Source: Rhizobacter sp. Root404
Lineage (GTDB): Bacteria > Pseudomonadota > Gammaproteobacteria > Burkholderiales > Burkholderiaceae_C
Reading direction: 5' to 3'
Length of the DNA stretch: 64,000 nt
NCBI RefSeq assembly: GCF_001425865.1
Contig: NZ_LMDS01000001.1
Location: 124,001 to 188,000, forward strand
In this document: piece after piece, positions 57,520 through 64,000 of the stretch
Layout of the letters: each line of letters starts with the position of its first letter
How positions within the stretch are numbered: position 1 is the first letter of the stretch
Translations under genes and position numbers: made by a program
Notes under the pieces: model-generated
Databases searched by the model: none
The model's input: only the letters and a program-made list of their open reading frames with translations
Told to the model about the DNA's origin: nothing

Positions 57520-58332
57520 TCAGGCGAGCCAGCGCTTCCTGCGCTTGTAGCTCTTCACGTCGCGGAAGCTCTTGCGGTCGCCGCCGCCGACGCCGAGGTA
57601 GAACTCCTTCACGTCCTCGTTCTCGCGCAGCGAGGCGGCCTCGCCGTCCATCACGATGCGGCCGTTCTCGAGGATGTAGCCGTAGTCGGAATAGCGAAGC
57701 GCCATGTTGGTGTTCTGCTCGGCGAGCAGGAAGGTCACGCCCTCGCGGGTGTTCAGGTCCTTGACGATCTCGAACACCTCTTCGACGATCTGCGGCGCCA
57801 GCCCCATCGACGGCTCGTCGAGCAGCACCATCTTCGGGTTCGCCATCAGCGCCCGGCCGATCGCGCACATCTGCTGCTCGCCGCCCGAGGTGTAGGCGGC
57901 CTGCGAGGCGCGGCGTGTCTTGAGCCGCGGGAAGTAGGTGTAGACCTTCTCCAGCGTGGCCGCCACGCCGCCCTTGCCGTCGCGCCGCGTGTAGGCACCG
58001 GTCATCAGGTTCTCCTCGATCGTCAGGTGCGCGAAGCAGTGCCGGCCTTCCATCACCTGGATGACGCCGCGGTTCACCATCTCGGCGGTGCCGAGCGACT
58101 CGATCCGCTCGCCGCGCAGCTGGATCGTGCCCTTGGTGACCGCGCCGCGTTCGCTCTCCAGCAGGTTGCTGACGGCGCGCAGCGTGGTCGTCTTGCCGGC
58201 GCCGTTGCCGCCCATCAGCGCGACGATCCGGCCCTCGGGCACCTGCAGCGACACGCCCTTCAGCACCAGGATGACGTGGTTGTAGATCACCTCGATCCCG
58301 TTGACGTCCAGAAGGATGTTCGCTGCAGCCAT
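57520..58332 (-). CDS. Liv-type ABC transporter ATP-binding protein (LivF), system 2
   Basis: A 270-residue ATPase: Walker A GGNGAGKTT (about residues 42-50), IQVMEGRHCFAHLTIEENL, signature YTSGGEQQMCAIGRALM, Walker B VLLDEPSMGLAPQIV, switch AEQNTNMALRYSDYG. It is longer than usual by a basic C-terminal tail (GGGDRKSFRDVKSYKRRKRW). Such a tail is seen in LivF proteins of operons with CoA ligases. Gene lies 12 bases after the receptor gene. Confidence 0.93.
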   Translation of the reverse strand: MAAANILLDVNGIEVIYNHVILVLKGVSLQVPEGRIVALMGGNGAGKTTTLRAVSNLLESERGAVTKGTIQLRGERIESLGTAEMVNRGVIQVMEGRHCFAHLTIEENLMTGAYTRRDGKGGVAATLEKVYTYFPRLKTRRASQAAYTSGGEQQMCAIGRALMANPKMVLLDEPSMGLAPQIVEEVFEIVKDLNTREGVTFLLAEQNTNMALRYSDYGYILENGRIVMDGEAASLRENEDVKEFYLGVGGGDRKSFRDVKSYKRRKRWLA

Positions 58333-58344
58333 CTCGACCTCAGC

Positions 58345-59661
58345 TCAGCTCTGGCAATCGGCCGGTGTGCGACGGGTGAGCTTCTTCTCGCCCGCGTACT
58401 TGTCCGCCGCCACCTTCACCATCGGCTTGATGATCTGCTCGTCGGCCTGCAGCCAGTCGGAGCTGAAGGCCCACTTCGCGCCGTCCCAGGTGTGCACGCG
58501 GGCCCAGGTCGAGCCCATATGGTCCTGGCACGAGGTCGACAGCGGCCGCATCACGCCCGAGAAGCCGAGCGCGTCGAGCTTCTTCTGGTCGAGCGCCAGG
58601 TTCTCCAGGCCCCAGCGCACCTGCTCGCCGGTCATGACCTTGCCCTTGCCGAAGCGCTCCTGCGCGCGGCGCACGGCCTCGACGCCGAGCATCTGGATGA
58701 TCAGGCCGCGGGTGTACAGCACGGTGCCGACTTCTTCCTTGGGCCCGGTGCCCTGGCCCTTGTCGTGCACGTACTTCAGGATGTCCTGGATCACCTTCGG
58801 GCTCTGGCCGGAGGTGTTCAGGTTCAGTGCGTTGTAGCCCTTCGCGCCTTCGCCGACGTCCTTCACGTCCGGCTCGGCGCCGGCCCACCAGACGCCGTAC
58901 ATCTTCTCGCGCGGGTAGCCGGTGGCCTGGGCCTCCTTCAGCGCGGTCGAGTTCATCACGCCCCAGCCCCACAGCAGCACGTAGTCGGGGCGCTGCTGGC
59001 GGACCTGCAGCCACGCGGACTTCTGCTCGACGCCCGGCGCCGTCACCGGGATCTTGGTCAGCTCGAAGCCATGCATCTTGGCGCGCTCTTCCAGCAGCGG
59101 GATCGGCTCCTTGCCGAACGGGCTGTCGTGGTAGACCAGCGCGATCTTCTTGCCCTTGAGCTTGTCCAGGCCGCCTTCCTTCTTGCCGATGTGCTGGATC
59201 AGCATGTCGGCCGCGGTCCAGTAGCTGCCCATCAGCGGGAAGTTCCACTTGAACACGTTGCCGTCCTGCGACGCCGACAGGCCGTAGCCGAGGGTCAACA
59301 GCGGGATCTTGTCAGCGGCGACCTTGTCGGTCAGCGCGAAGGTGATGCCGGTGGCCTGCGGATCGATCAGCGTGACGCCCGGACGGCTCTTCAGGCGCTC
59401 GTAGCACTCGACGCCCTTGTCGGTCGCGTAGCCGGTCTCGCATTCCTCGAACGTGATCTTCACGCCGTTGATGCCGCCGTCGCGCGCGTTGATCATCTTG
59501 ATGTAGTCCTGCTTGCCGTTCGCCCACGGCGTGCCGTTCGGCGCGTACGGGCCCGTGCGGTAGGCCAGCAGCGGGAAGAACTGCTCCTTGGCCTGCGCGA
59601 ACGCGCCGGTGGCCGCGGCCAGGAGGGTCGCGCCGAGCGCGAGAGAACGCAAATGATTCAT
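58345..59661 (-). CDS. Liv-type ABC transporter substrate-binding protein, system 2
   Basis: A 438-residue periplasmic receptor, longer than the usual 370-390. Signal peptide ends at AAATGAFAQ (residue 23). The mature part opens FFPLLAYRTGPYAPNGTPWANG and has TGITFALTDKVAADKIPLLTLGYG (in part), ALVYHDSPFGKEP, VLLWGWGVMNSTALKEA and AGAEPDVKDVGEGAKG. It contains four Cys including the conserved pair ECETG...GVECYE. This receptor branch is typical of Liv systems linked to CoA ligases, so an aromatic or aliphatic acid ligand is more likely than an amino acid. Confidence 0.92.
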   Translation of the reverse strand: MNHLRSLALGATLLAAATGAFAQAKEQFFPLLAYRTGPYAPNGTPWANGKQDYIKMINARDGGINGVKITFEECETGYATDKGVECYERLKSRPGVTLIDPQATGITFALTDKVAADKIPLLTLGYGLSASQDGNVFKWNFPLMGSYWTAADMLIQHIGKKEGGLDKLKGKKIALVYHDSPFGKEPIPLLEERAKMHGFELTKIPVTAPGVEQKSAWLQVRQQRPDYVLLWGWGVMNSTALKEAQATGYPREKMYGVWWAGAEPDVKDVGEGAKGYNALNLNTSGQSPKVIQDILKYVHDKGQGTGPKEEVGTVLYTRGLIIQMLGVEAVRRAQERFGKGKVMTGEQVRWGLENLALDQKKLDALGFSGVMRPLSTSCQDHMGSTWARVHTWDGAKWAFSSDWLQADEQIIKPMVKVAADKYAGEKKLTRRTPADCQS

Positions 59662-59686
59662 TTGTCTGTCTCCGGTGGTGAAGGGG

Positions 59687-60751
59687 TCAGTGAGGAAACG
59701 GCCAGAGCCGCAGCTTTTCTTTCGCGGTCGACCACAGCCGCGCGATGCCGTGCGGCTCGACGATCAGGAAGAAGACGATCAGCGCGCCGAACACCATGAA
59801 GGTCAGGTGCGATGCGGTCGCGGTGTCGATCGGGATGCCGAACCAGTACGGCAGCCCGTCCAGGACGATCGGCAGCACGACAATGAACGCCGCACCGAAG
59901 AAGCTGCCCATGATCGAGCCCAGGCCGCCGATGATGATCATGAACAGCAGCTGGAACGAGCGGTCGATGTTGAATGCCGCGGGCTCCCACGAGCCGAGGT
60001 GGATGAAGCCCCACAGCCCGCCGGCAACGCCGACGATGAACGAGCTCACCGCGAACGCGGTCAGCTTCGCGTAGACCGGGCGGATGCCGATGACGGCGGC
60101 GGCCACATCCATGTCGCGGATCGCCATCCACTCGCGGCCGATCGCGCCGCGCACCAGGTTCTTCGCGAGCAGCGCGAACACGACCAGGAAGCCGAGGCAG
60201 AACAGGTACTTGTGCGCCGGCGATTCGATCGGCACGCCGAACACGTTCAGACCCGCGACGCTGACCGAGCCCGACGACGAATCGTTGGTCACCCACTTCA
60301 ATCGCAGGCAGGCCCAGTCGACGAAGAACTGCGCGGCCAGCGTGGCGACCGCGAGGTACAGCCCCTTGATGCGCAGCGACGGAATGCCGAACAGCACGCC
60401 CACCGCGGTGCTGCACACGCCGCCGAGCAGCAGCGAGAAGATCAGCGGCATGCCCTCGATGCGCGCCTGGAAGTTGTAGGCCGCGTACGCGCCGATCGCC
60501 ATGAACGCGCCGGTGCCGAGCGAGATCTGACCGCAGTAGCCGACCAGGATGTTCAGGCCGAGGGCCGCCAGCGACAGGATCAGGAATGGCACGAAGATCG
60601 CGCGCAGCAGGTACTCGGACGCGAACATCGGCACCGCGATGAATGCGACCGCCAACAGCGCCGCGATCGCCACGCGGTCCTGCAGGATCGGGAAGATCTG
60701 CTGGTCCGCGCGGTAGGTGGACTTGAACTGTCCGTTCTCTCTGTACAGCAT
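59687..60751 (-). CDS. Liv-type ABC transporter permease (LivM), system 2
   Basis: A 354-residue membrane protein with the LivM plan: LGLNILVGYCGQISLGTGAFMAIGAY (in part), GLYLAVATLAAQFFVDW, MAIRDMDVAAAVIGIRPVYAK and the coupling loop GGLGSIMGSFFGAAFI. The N-terminus MLYRENGQFKSTYRADQ is a cytoplasmic leader found in this branch. It starts 7 bases after the livH stop. Confidence 0.93.
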   Translation of the reverse strand: MLYRENGQFKSTYRADQQIFPILQDRVAIAALLAVAFIAVPMFASEYLLRAIFVPFLILSLAALGLNILVGYCGQISLGTGAFMAIGAYAAYNFQARIEGMPLIFSLLLGGVCSTAVGVLFGIPSLRIKGLYLAVATLAAQFFVDWACLRLKWVTNDSSSGSVSVAGLNVFGVPIESPAHKYLFCLGFLVVFALLAKNLVRGAIGREWMAIRDMDVAAAVIGIRPVYAKLTAFAVSSFIVGVAGGLWGFIHLGSWEPAAFNIDRSFQLLFMIIIGGLGSIMGSFFGAAFIVVLPIVLDGLPYWFGIPIDTATASHLTFMVFGALIVFFLIVEPHGIARLWSTAKEKLRLWPFPH

Positions 60752-60758
60752 GATTCGT

Positions 60759-61688
60759 TCAGACCCGGTCGATGATCTTCTCGCCGAACAGACCCTGCGG
60801 CCGGAACAGCAGGAACACGAGCGCCAGCACGTAGGCAAACCAGATCTCGATGCCGCCGCCGAGCATCGGTCCGATGTAGATCTCGGAGAGCTTCTCGCCG
60901 ACGCCGATGATCAGCCCGCCGATGATCGCGCCGGGCACCGAGGTGAGCCCGCCGAGGATCACGACCGGCAGTGCCTTCAGCGCCACCAGCGCGAGCGAGA
61001 ACTGCACGCCGAGCTTGCTGCCCCAGATCACGCCGGCGACGAGCGCCACGACCCCGGCCACCGACCAGACGATGATCCAGATGCGCCCGAGCGGGATGCC
61101 GATCGACTGCGCCGCCTGGTGGTCGTCGGCCACCGCGCGCAGCGCACGGCCGGTGGCGGTCTTCTGGAAGAACAGCGCCAGCAGCGCGACCAGCACCGCG
61201 GCGATCGCCGCCGCGTAAAGGTCTTCCTTGTTGATCAGCACGCCGCCCTGCAGCGCGCTCTCGAGCACGATCACCGGGTCCTTCGGCATGCCGACGTCGA
61301 TCTTGTAGATGTCGGAGCCGAACAGCGTCTGGCCGAAGCCCTCGAGGAAGTAGCTGATGCCGAGCGTCGCCATCAGCAGCGTGATGTGCTCCTGGTTCAC
61401 GAGCTTGCGCAGCACCAGCCGCTCGATCAACCACGCGACCGCGATCATGATCACGACCGCTGCGGCGAACGCGAGCACGTTGGCCAGCACCTTGTTGTCG
61501 AACCCGAACCACTTCGGGATCCACTCGTAGAAGCGCGCCATCGCCAGCGCCGCGAACAGCACCATCGCGCCCTGCGCGAAGTTGAAGACGCCGCTGGCCT
61601 TGTAGATCAGCACGAAGCCGAGCGCGATCAGCGAATACAGCATGCCGACCATCAGGCCGCCAAACAGTGTCTCTAGGAAGAAGCCCAT
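60759..61688 (-). CDS. Liv-type ABC transporter permease (LivH), system 2
   Basis: A 309-residue permease: FLETLFGGLMVGMLYSLIALGF (in part) at the start, FNFAQGAMVLFAALAMA, VADDHQAAQSIGIPLGRIW, and the coupling loop GGLTSVPGAIIGGLIIG. Follows livG by 2 bases, so translation is coupled. Distinct from system 1 LivH in sequence; not a recent duplicate. Confidence 0.94.
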   Translation of the reverse strand: MGFFLETLFGGLMVGMLYSLIALGFVLIYKASGVFNFAQGAMVLFAALAMARFYEWIPKWFGFDNKVLANVLAFAAAVVIMIAVAWLIERLVLRKLVNQEHITLLMATLGISYFLEGFGQTLFGSDIYKIDVGMPKDPVIVLESALQGGVLINKEDLYAAAIAAVLVALLALFFQKTATGRALRAVADDHQAAQSIGIPLGRIWIIVWSVAGVVALVAGVIWGSKLGVQFSLALVALKALPVVILGGLTSVPGAIIGGLIIGVGEKLSEIYIGPMLGGGIEIWFAYVLALVFLLFRPQGLFGEKIIDRV

Positions 61689-61690
61689 GG

Positions 61691-62476
61691 TCAGTGACTC
61701 GTCCCGAGATAAGCGCTGATCACGTCCGGGTTCGAGCGCACCTCCTGCGGCGAACCGTCGCCGATCTTCTTGCCGTAGTCGAGCACGACCACGCGGTCGG
61801 AGATGTCCATCACCACGCCCATGTCGTGCTCGATCAGCACGATGGTCGTGCCGAACTCGTCGTTCACGTCGAGGATGAAGCGGCTCATGTCCTGCTTCTC
61901 CTCCACGTTCATGCCGGCCATCGGCTCGTCGAGCAGCAGCACCTGCGGCTCCATCGCGAGCGCGCGGCCGAGGTCGACGCGCTTTTGCAGGCCGTACGGC
62001 ATCTTGCCGACCGGTGTCTTGCGGTAGGGCTGGATCTCGAGGAAGTCGATGATGCGCTCGACCACCTGGCGCTGCTCGGTCTCCTCGCGCTCGGCCGCGC
62101 CCCAGCGGATCGCCTGCTGGAACAGGTTGCTCTTCATCTTCAGGTTGCGCCCCGTCATGATGTTGTCGAGCACGCTCATGCCCTTGAACAGCGCGAGGTT
62201 CTGGAAGGTGCGGGCCATGCCCATCTCGGCCACCTGCCGCGAGTTCATGTGCTTGAAGGTCTGACCGCGGAAGCTGATCGACCCCTGCTGCGGCTGGTAG
62301 ACGCCGTTGATGCAGTTCAGCATCGAGCTCTTGCCGGCGCCGTTCGGGCCGATGATCGCGCGGATCTCGTGCTCCTTCACGTCGAAGCTGATGTCGGTCA
62401 GCGCCTTCACGCCGCCGAACGCGAGGCTGATGTTCTTCACTTCGAGGATGACCTCGCCGATCTTGCGGGTGACCAT
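61691..62476 (-). CDS. Liv-type ABC transporter ATP-binding protein (LivG), system 2
   Basis: A 261-residue ATPase with Walker A GPNGAGKSS (about residues 43-51), the LivG-type MARTFQNLALFKGMSVLDNIM (in part), signature MPYGLQKRVDLGRALA, Walker B VLLLDEPMAGMNVEE and switch LIEHDMGVVMD. The start overlaps the stop of the upstream CoA ligase by ATGA, tying transporter and ligase translation together. Confidence 0.94.
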   Translation of the reverse strand: MVTRKIGEVILEVKNISLAFGGVKALTDISFDVKEHEIRAIIGPNGAGKSSMLNCINGVYQPQQGSISFRGQTFKHMNSRQVAEMGMARTFQNLALFKGMSVLDNIMTGRNLKMKSNLFQQAIRWGAAEREETEQRQVVERIIDFLEIQPYRKTPVGKMPYGLQKRVDLGRALAMEPQVLLLDEPMAGMNVEEKQDMSRFILDVNDEFGTTIVLIEHDMGVVMDISDRVVVLDYGKKIGDGSPQEVRSNPDVISAYLGTSH

Positions 62477-64000
62477 CAGGCAGCCGCCTTCACGGGCGGA
62501 AAGACCTTGGTGTCGACGATCTTCAGGTCGGCCGCGACCATGCCGCTGCGACCGTCCTCGAACTTGACCTGCGTCTCGATGTACTGGTTGGTCTTGCCGC
62601 CGTAGAGCGCATCGACGAGCACCTGGTAGCGCTCGGCGATGAAGCCGCGCCGGACCTTGCGGGTGCGCGTGAGCTCGCCGTCGTCGGCGTCGAGTTCCTT
62701 GTGCAGGATCAGGAAGCGGCTGATCTGCGAACCGGCGAGCTTCTCGTCGACCGCCAGGTCCGCGTTGACCTTCTCGACGCACTCGCGGATCAGCTCGTAG
62801 ACCTCGGGCTTCTGCGCCAGGTCGGTGTAGCCGGCGTAGGGCAGGTTGCGGCGCTCGGCCCAGTTGCCGACCGCCTCGAAGTCGATGTTGATGAACGCGC
62901 AGACGGTCGCGCGCTTGTCGCCGATCGCCACCGCCTCCTTGATGTGCGGGAAGAACTTCAGCTTGTTCTCGACATACTTCGGCGCGAACATCGCGCCGTC
63001 GTTCGGCCCACCCATGATGCGGCCGACATCCTTGGCCCGGTCGATGATCTTCAGGTGCCCGCCGGCGTCGAGGAAGCCGGCGTCGCCTGTGTGGTACCAG
63101 CCGTCAGGCGTCAGCACCTCGGCGGTGGCCGCCGGGTTGCGGTAGTACTCCTTCAGCAACCCGGGCGACTTGACGAGGATCTCGCCGCTGTCGGTGAGCC
63201 TGATCTCGACGCCGTCGATCGGCACGCCGACCGTGTCGGCCTTCGCTTCATGGTCCGGCTGCAGGCAGACGAACACCGCGGTCTCGGTCGAGCCGTAGAG
63301 CTGCTTCAGGTTGATGCCGATCGAGCGGTAGAAGGTGAACAGATCCGGGCCGATCGCCTCGCCGGCGGTGTAGGCGACCCGCACGCGCGACAGACCCAGC
63401 GTGTTGCGCAGCGGGCCGTAGATCAGCAGCTTGCCGATCGCGTAGTGCAGGCGATCGAGCGCCCCGACCGGCTGGCCGTCCATCAGTCGCGTGCCGACCC
63501 GCCGCGCGACCGCCATGAAGTGATGGAACAGCCCCTTCTTGATCGCGCCGGCATCCTCCATGCGGATCATCACGGTGGTCAGCAGGCCTTCGAAGATCCG
63601 CGGCGGCGCGAAGTAGTAGGTCGGGCCGATGTCGTTCAGGTCGATTGCGACGGTGCTGGCCGACTCGGGGCAGTTGACGACGTAGCCGCAGACCAGCCAC
63701 TGCGCGTACGAGAAGATGTTCTGGCCGACCCAGGCCGGCGGCAGGTAGGCCAGCACCTCTTCGGCATTCGTGAGCTTGTCGAACTTCGCGCCGGCCTGCG
63801 CGCGGTCGATCAGCGTCATGTGGGTGTGGACCACGCCCTTCGGGTTGCCGGTGGTGCCCGAGGTGAAGAACATCGCGGCCACGTCGTCGGGCTGGGTCGC
63901 CTGCACCTCGGCGTCGAACACGCCGGGGTTCGCGGCATTGAAAGCGCGGCCGGCCGCGATCAAGGCGTCCAGCGGGGACAGGCCCGGCTCGTTGTAGTTG
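62476..64000 (-). CDS. AMP-dependent long-chain acyl-CoA synthetase-like ligase, 5' end outside window
   Basis: The frame is open to the right edge (the last codons read NYNEPGLSPLD), so about 507 C-terminal residues are present and the N-terminal part is missing. Motifs: MFFTSGTTGNPKGVVHTHM (A3), QLYGSTETAVFVCLQ (A5), YHTGDAGFLDAGGHLKIIDRAKD (in part; A7/A8), and a C-terminal domain LTRTRKVRRGFIAERY. It is of the large FAA/ACSL type (compare LAYLPPAWVGQNIFSYAQW). It heads the Liv system 2 operon and overlaps livG. A carboxylic acid brought in by the transporter is its probable substrate. Confidence 0.92.
   Translation of the reverse strand, partial: NYNEPGLSPLDALIAAGRAFNAANPGVFDAEVQATQPDDVAAMFFTSGTTGNPKGVVHTHMTLIDRAQAGAKFDKLTNAEEVLAYLPPAWVGQNIFSYAQWLVCGYVVNCPESASTVAIDLNDIGPTYYFAPPRIFEGLLTTVMIRMEDAGAIKKGLFHHFMAVARRVGTRLMDGQPVGALDRLHYAIGKLLIYGPLRNTLGLSRVRVAYTAGEAIGPDLFTFYRSIGINLKQLYGSTETAVFVCLQPDHEAKADTVGVPIDGVEIRLTDSGEILVKSPGLLKEYYRNPAATAEVLTPDGWYHTGDAGFLDAGGHLKIIDRAKDVGRIMGGPNDGAMFAPKYVENKLKFFPHIKEAVAIGDKRATVCAFINIDFEAVGNWAERRNLPYAGYTDLAQKPEVYELIRECVEKVNADLAVDEKLAGSQISRFLILHKELDADDGELTRTRKVRRGFIAERYQVLVDALYGGKTNQYIETQVKFEDGRSGMVAADLKIVDTKVFPPVKAAA

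Overview
This is a 64 kb chromosomal stretch of a high-GC betaproteobacterium, most likely order Burkholderiales. The evidence is: the ahcY/tlyA/metF order behind a SAH riboswitch; the slt/GST/cca order; the rplM-rpsI ... erpA, anmK, M23 peptidase, tyrS block; orphan Bug-type solute-binding proteins; a PEP-CTERM protein; and several small families typical of the order (DUF2917, DUF2726, DUF6776, DUF5329). I see no insertion sequence, prophage, CRISPR array, tRNA or rRNA. The window is densely coded, and no gene-free gap exceeds about 300 bases.

Layout. 1-5.4 kb: end of a transglutaminase-like protein, a HAD phosphatase, then a riboswitch-controlled methyl-cycle operon (ahcY, tlyA-like, metF) and a 5-formyl-THF cyclo-ligase. 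5.4-12.7 kb: TfoX-domain protein, DUF2917 protein divergent from a LysR regulator, a second 5-formyl-THF cyclo-ligase, lytic transglycosylase, GST, PEP-CTERM protein, CCA-adding enzyme and a 25-residue membrane peptide. 12.8-16.6 kb: SDR, a Xre/RES toxin-antitoxin pair with palindromes upstream, and an AtuA-like protein. 16.7-21.4 kb: a tightly coupled operon of a periplasmic molybdenum hydroxylase (two subunits) followed by SoxX-, SoxY-, SoxZ- and SoxA-like proteins; the SoxY arm ends in AACVES instead of GGCGG. 21.4-27 kb: dicarboxylate symporter with a GntR regulator, phasin/PHA-granule proteins, TetR regulator, alpha/beta hydrolase and two unknown small proteins.

27-38 kb: a CoA ligase and Bug receptor divergent from a complete Liv-type ABC transporter (livHMGF plus receptor), a second ligase/Bug pair, and phosphatidylserine decarboxylase. 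38-46 kb: DUF3037/HipA-like kinase pair, cysteine-rich flavodoxin-fold oxidoreductase, OsmC, a MoaF-like protein, htpG with a sigma-32 type promoter, srkA, DUF2726 and GNAT proteins. 46-55 kb: housekeeping block rplM-rpsI, DUF6776, bactofilin, erpA, anmK, M23 peptidase, tyrS, DUF5329, CDF transporter, dtd. 55-64 kb: a third ligase/Bug pair (PaaK-like) and a second complete Liv-type transporter with a further CoA ligase cut by the right edge.

Two themes stand out. First, the molybdenum hydroxylase plus variant SoxYZ/SoxXA operon looks like a carrier-bound periplasmic oxidation system that is not the standard thiosulfate pathway; it is the best candidate here for an undescribed system. Second, solute receptors (three orphan Bug proteins and two Liv systems) repeatedly sit beside acyl/aryl-CoA ligases, which suggests capture-and-activate modules for organic acids.
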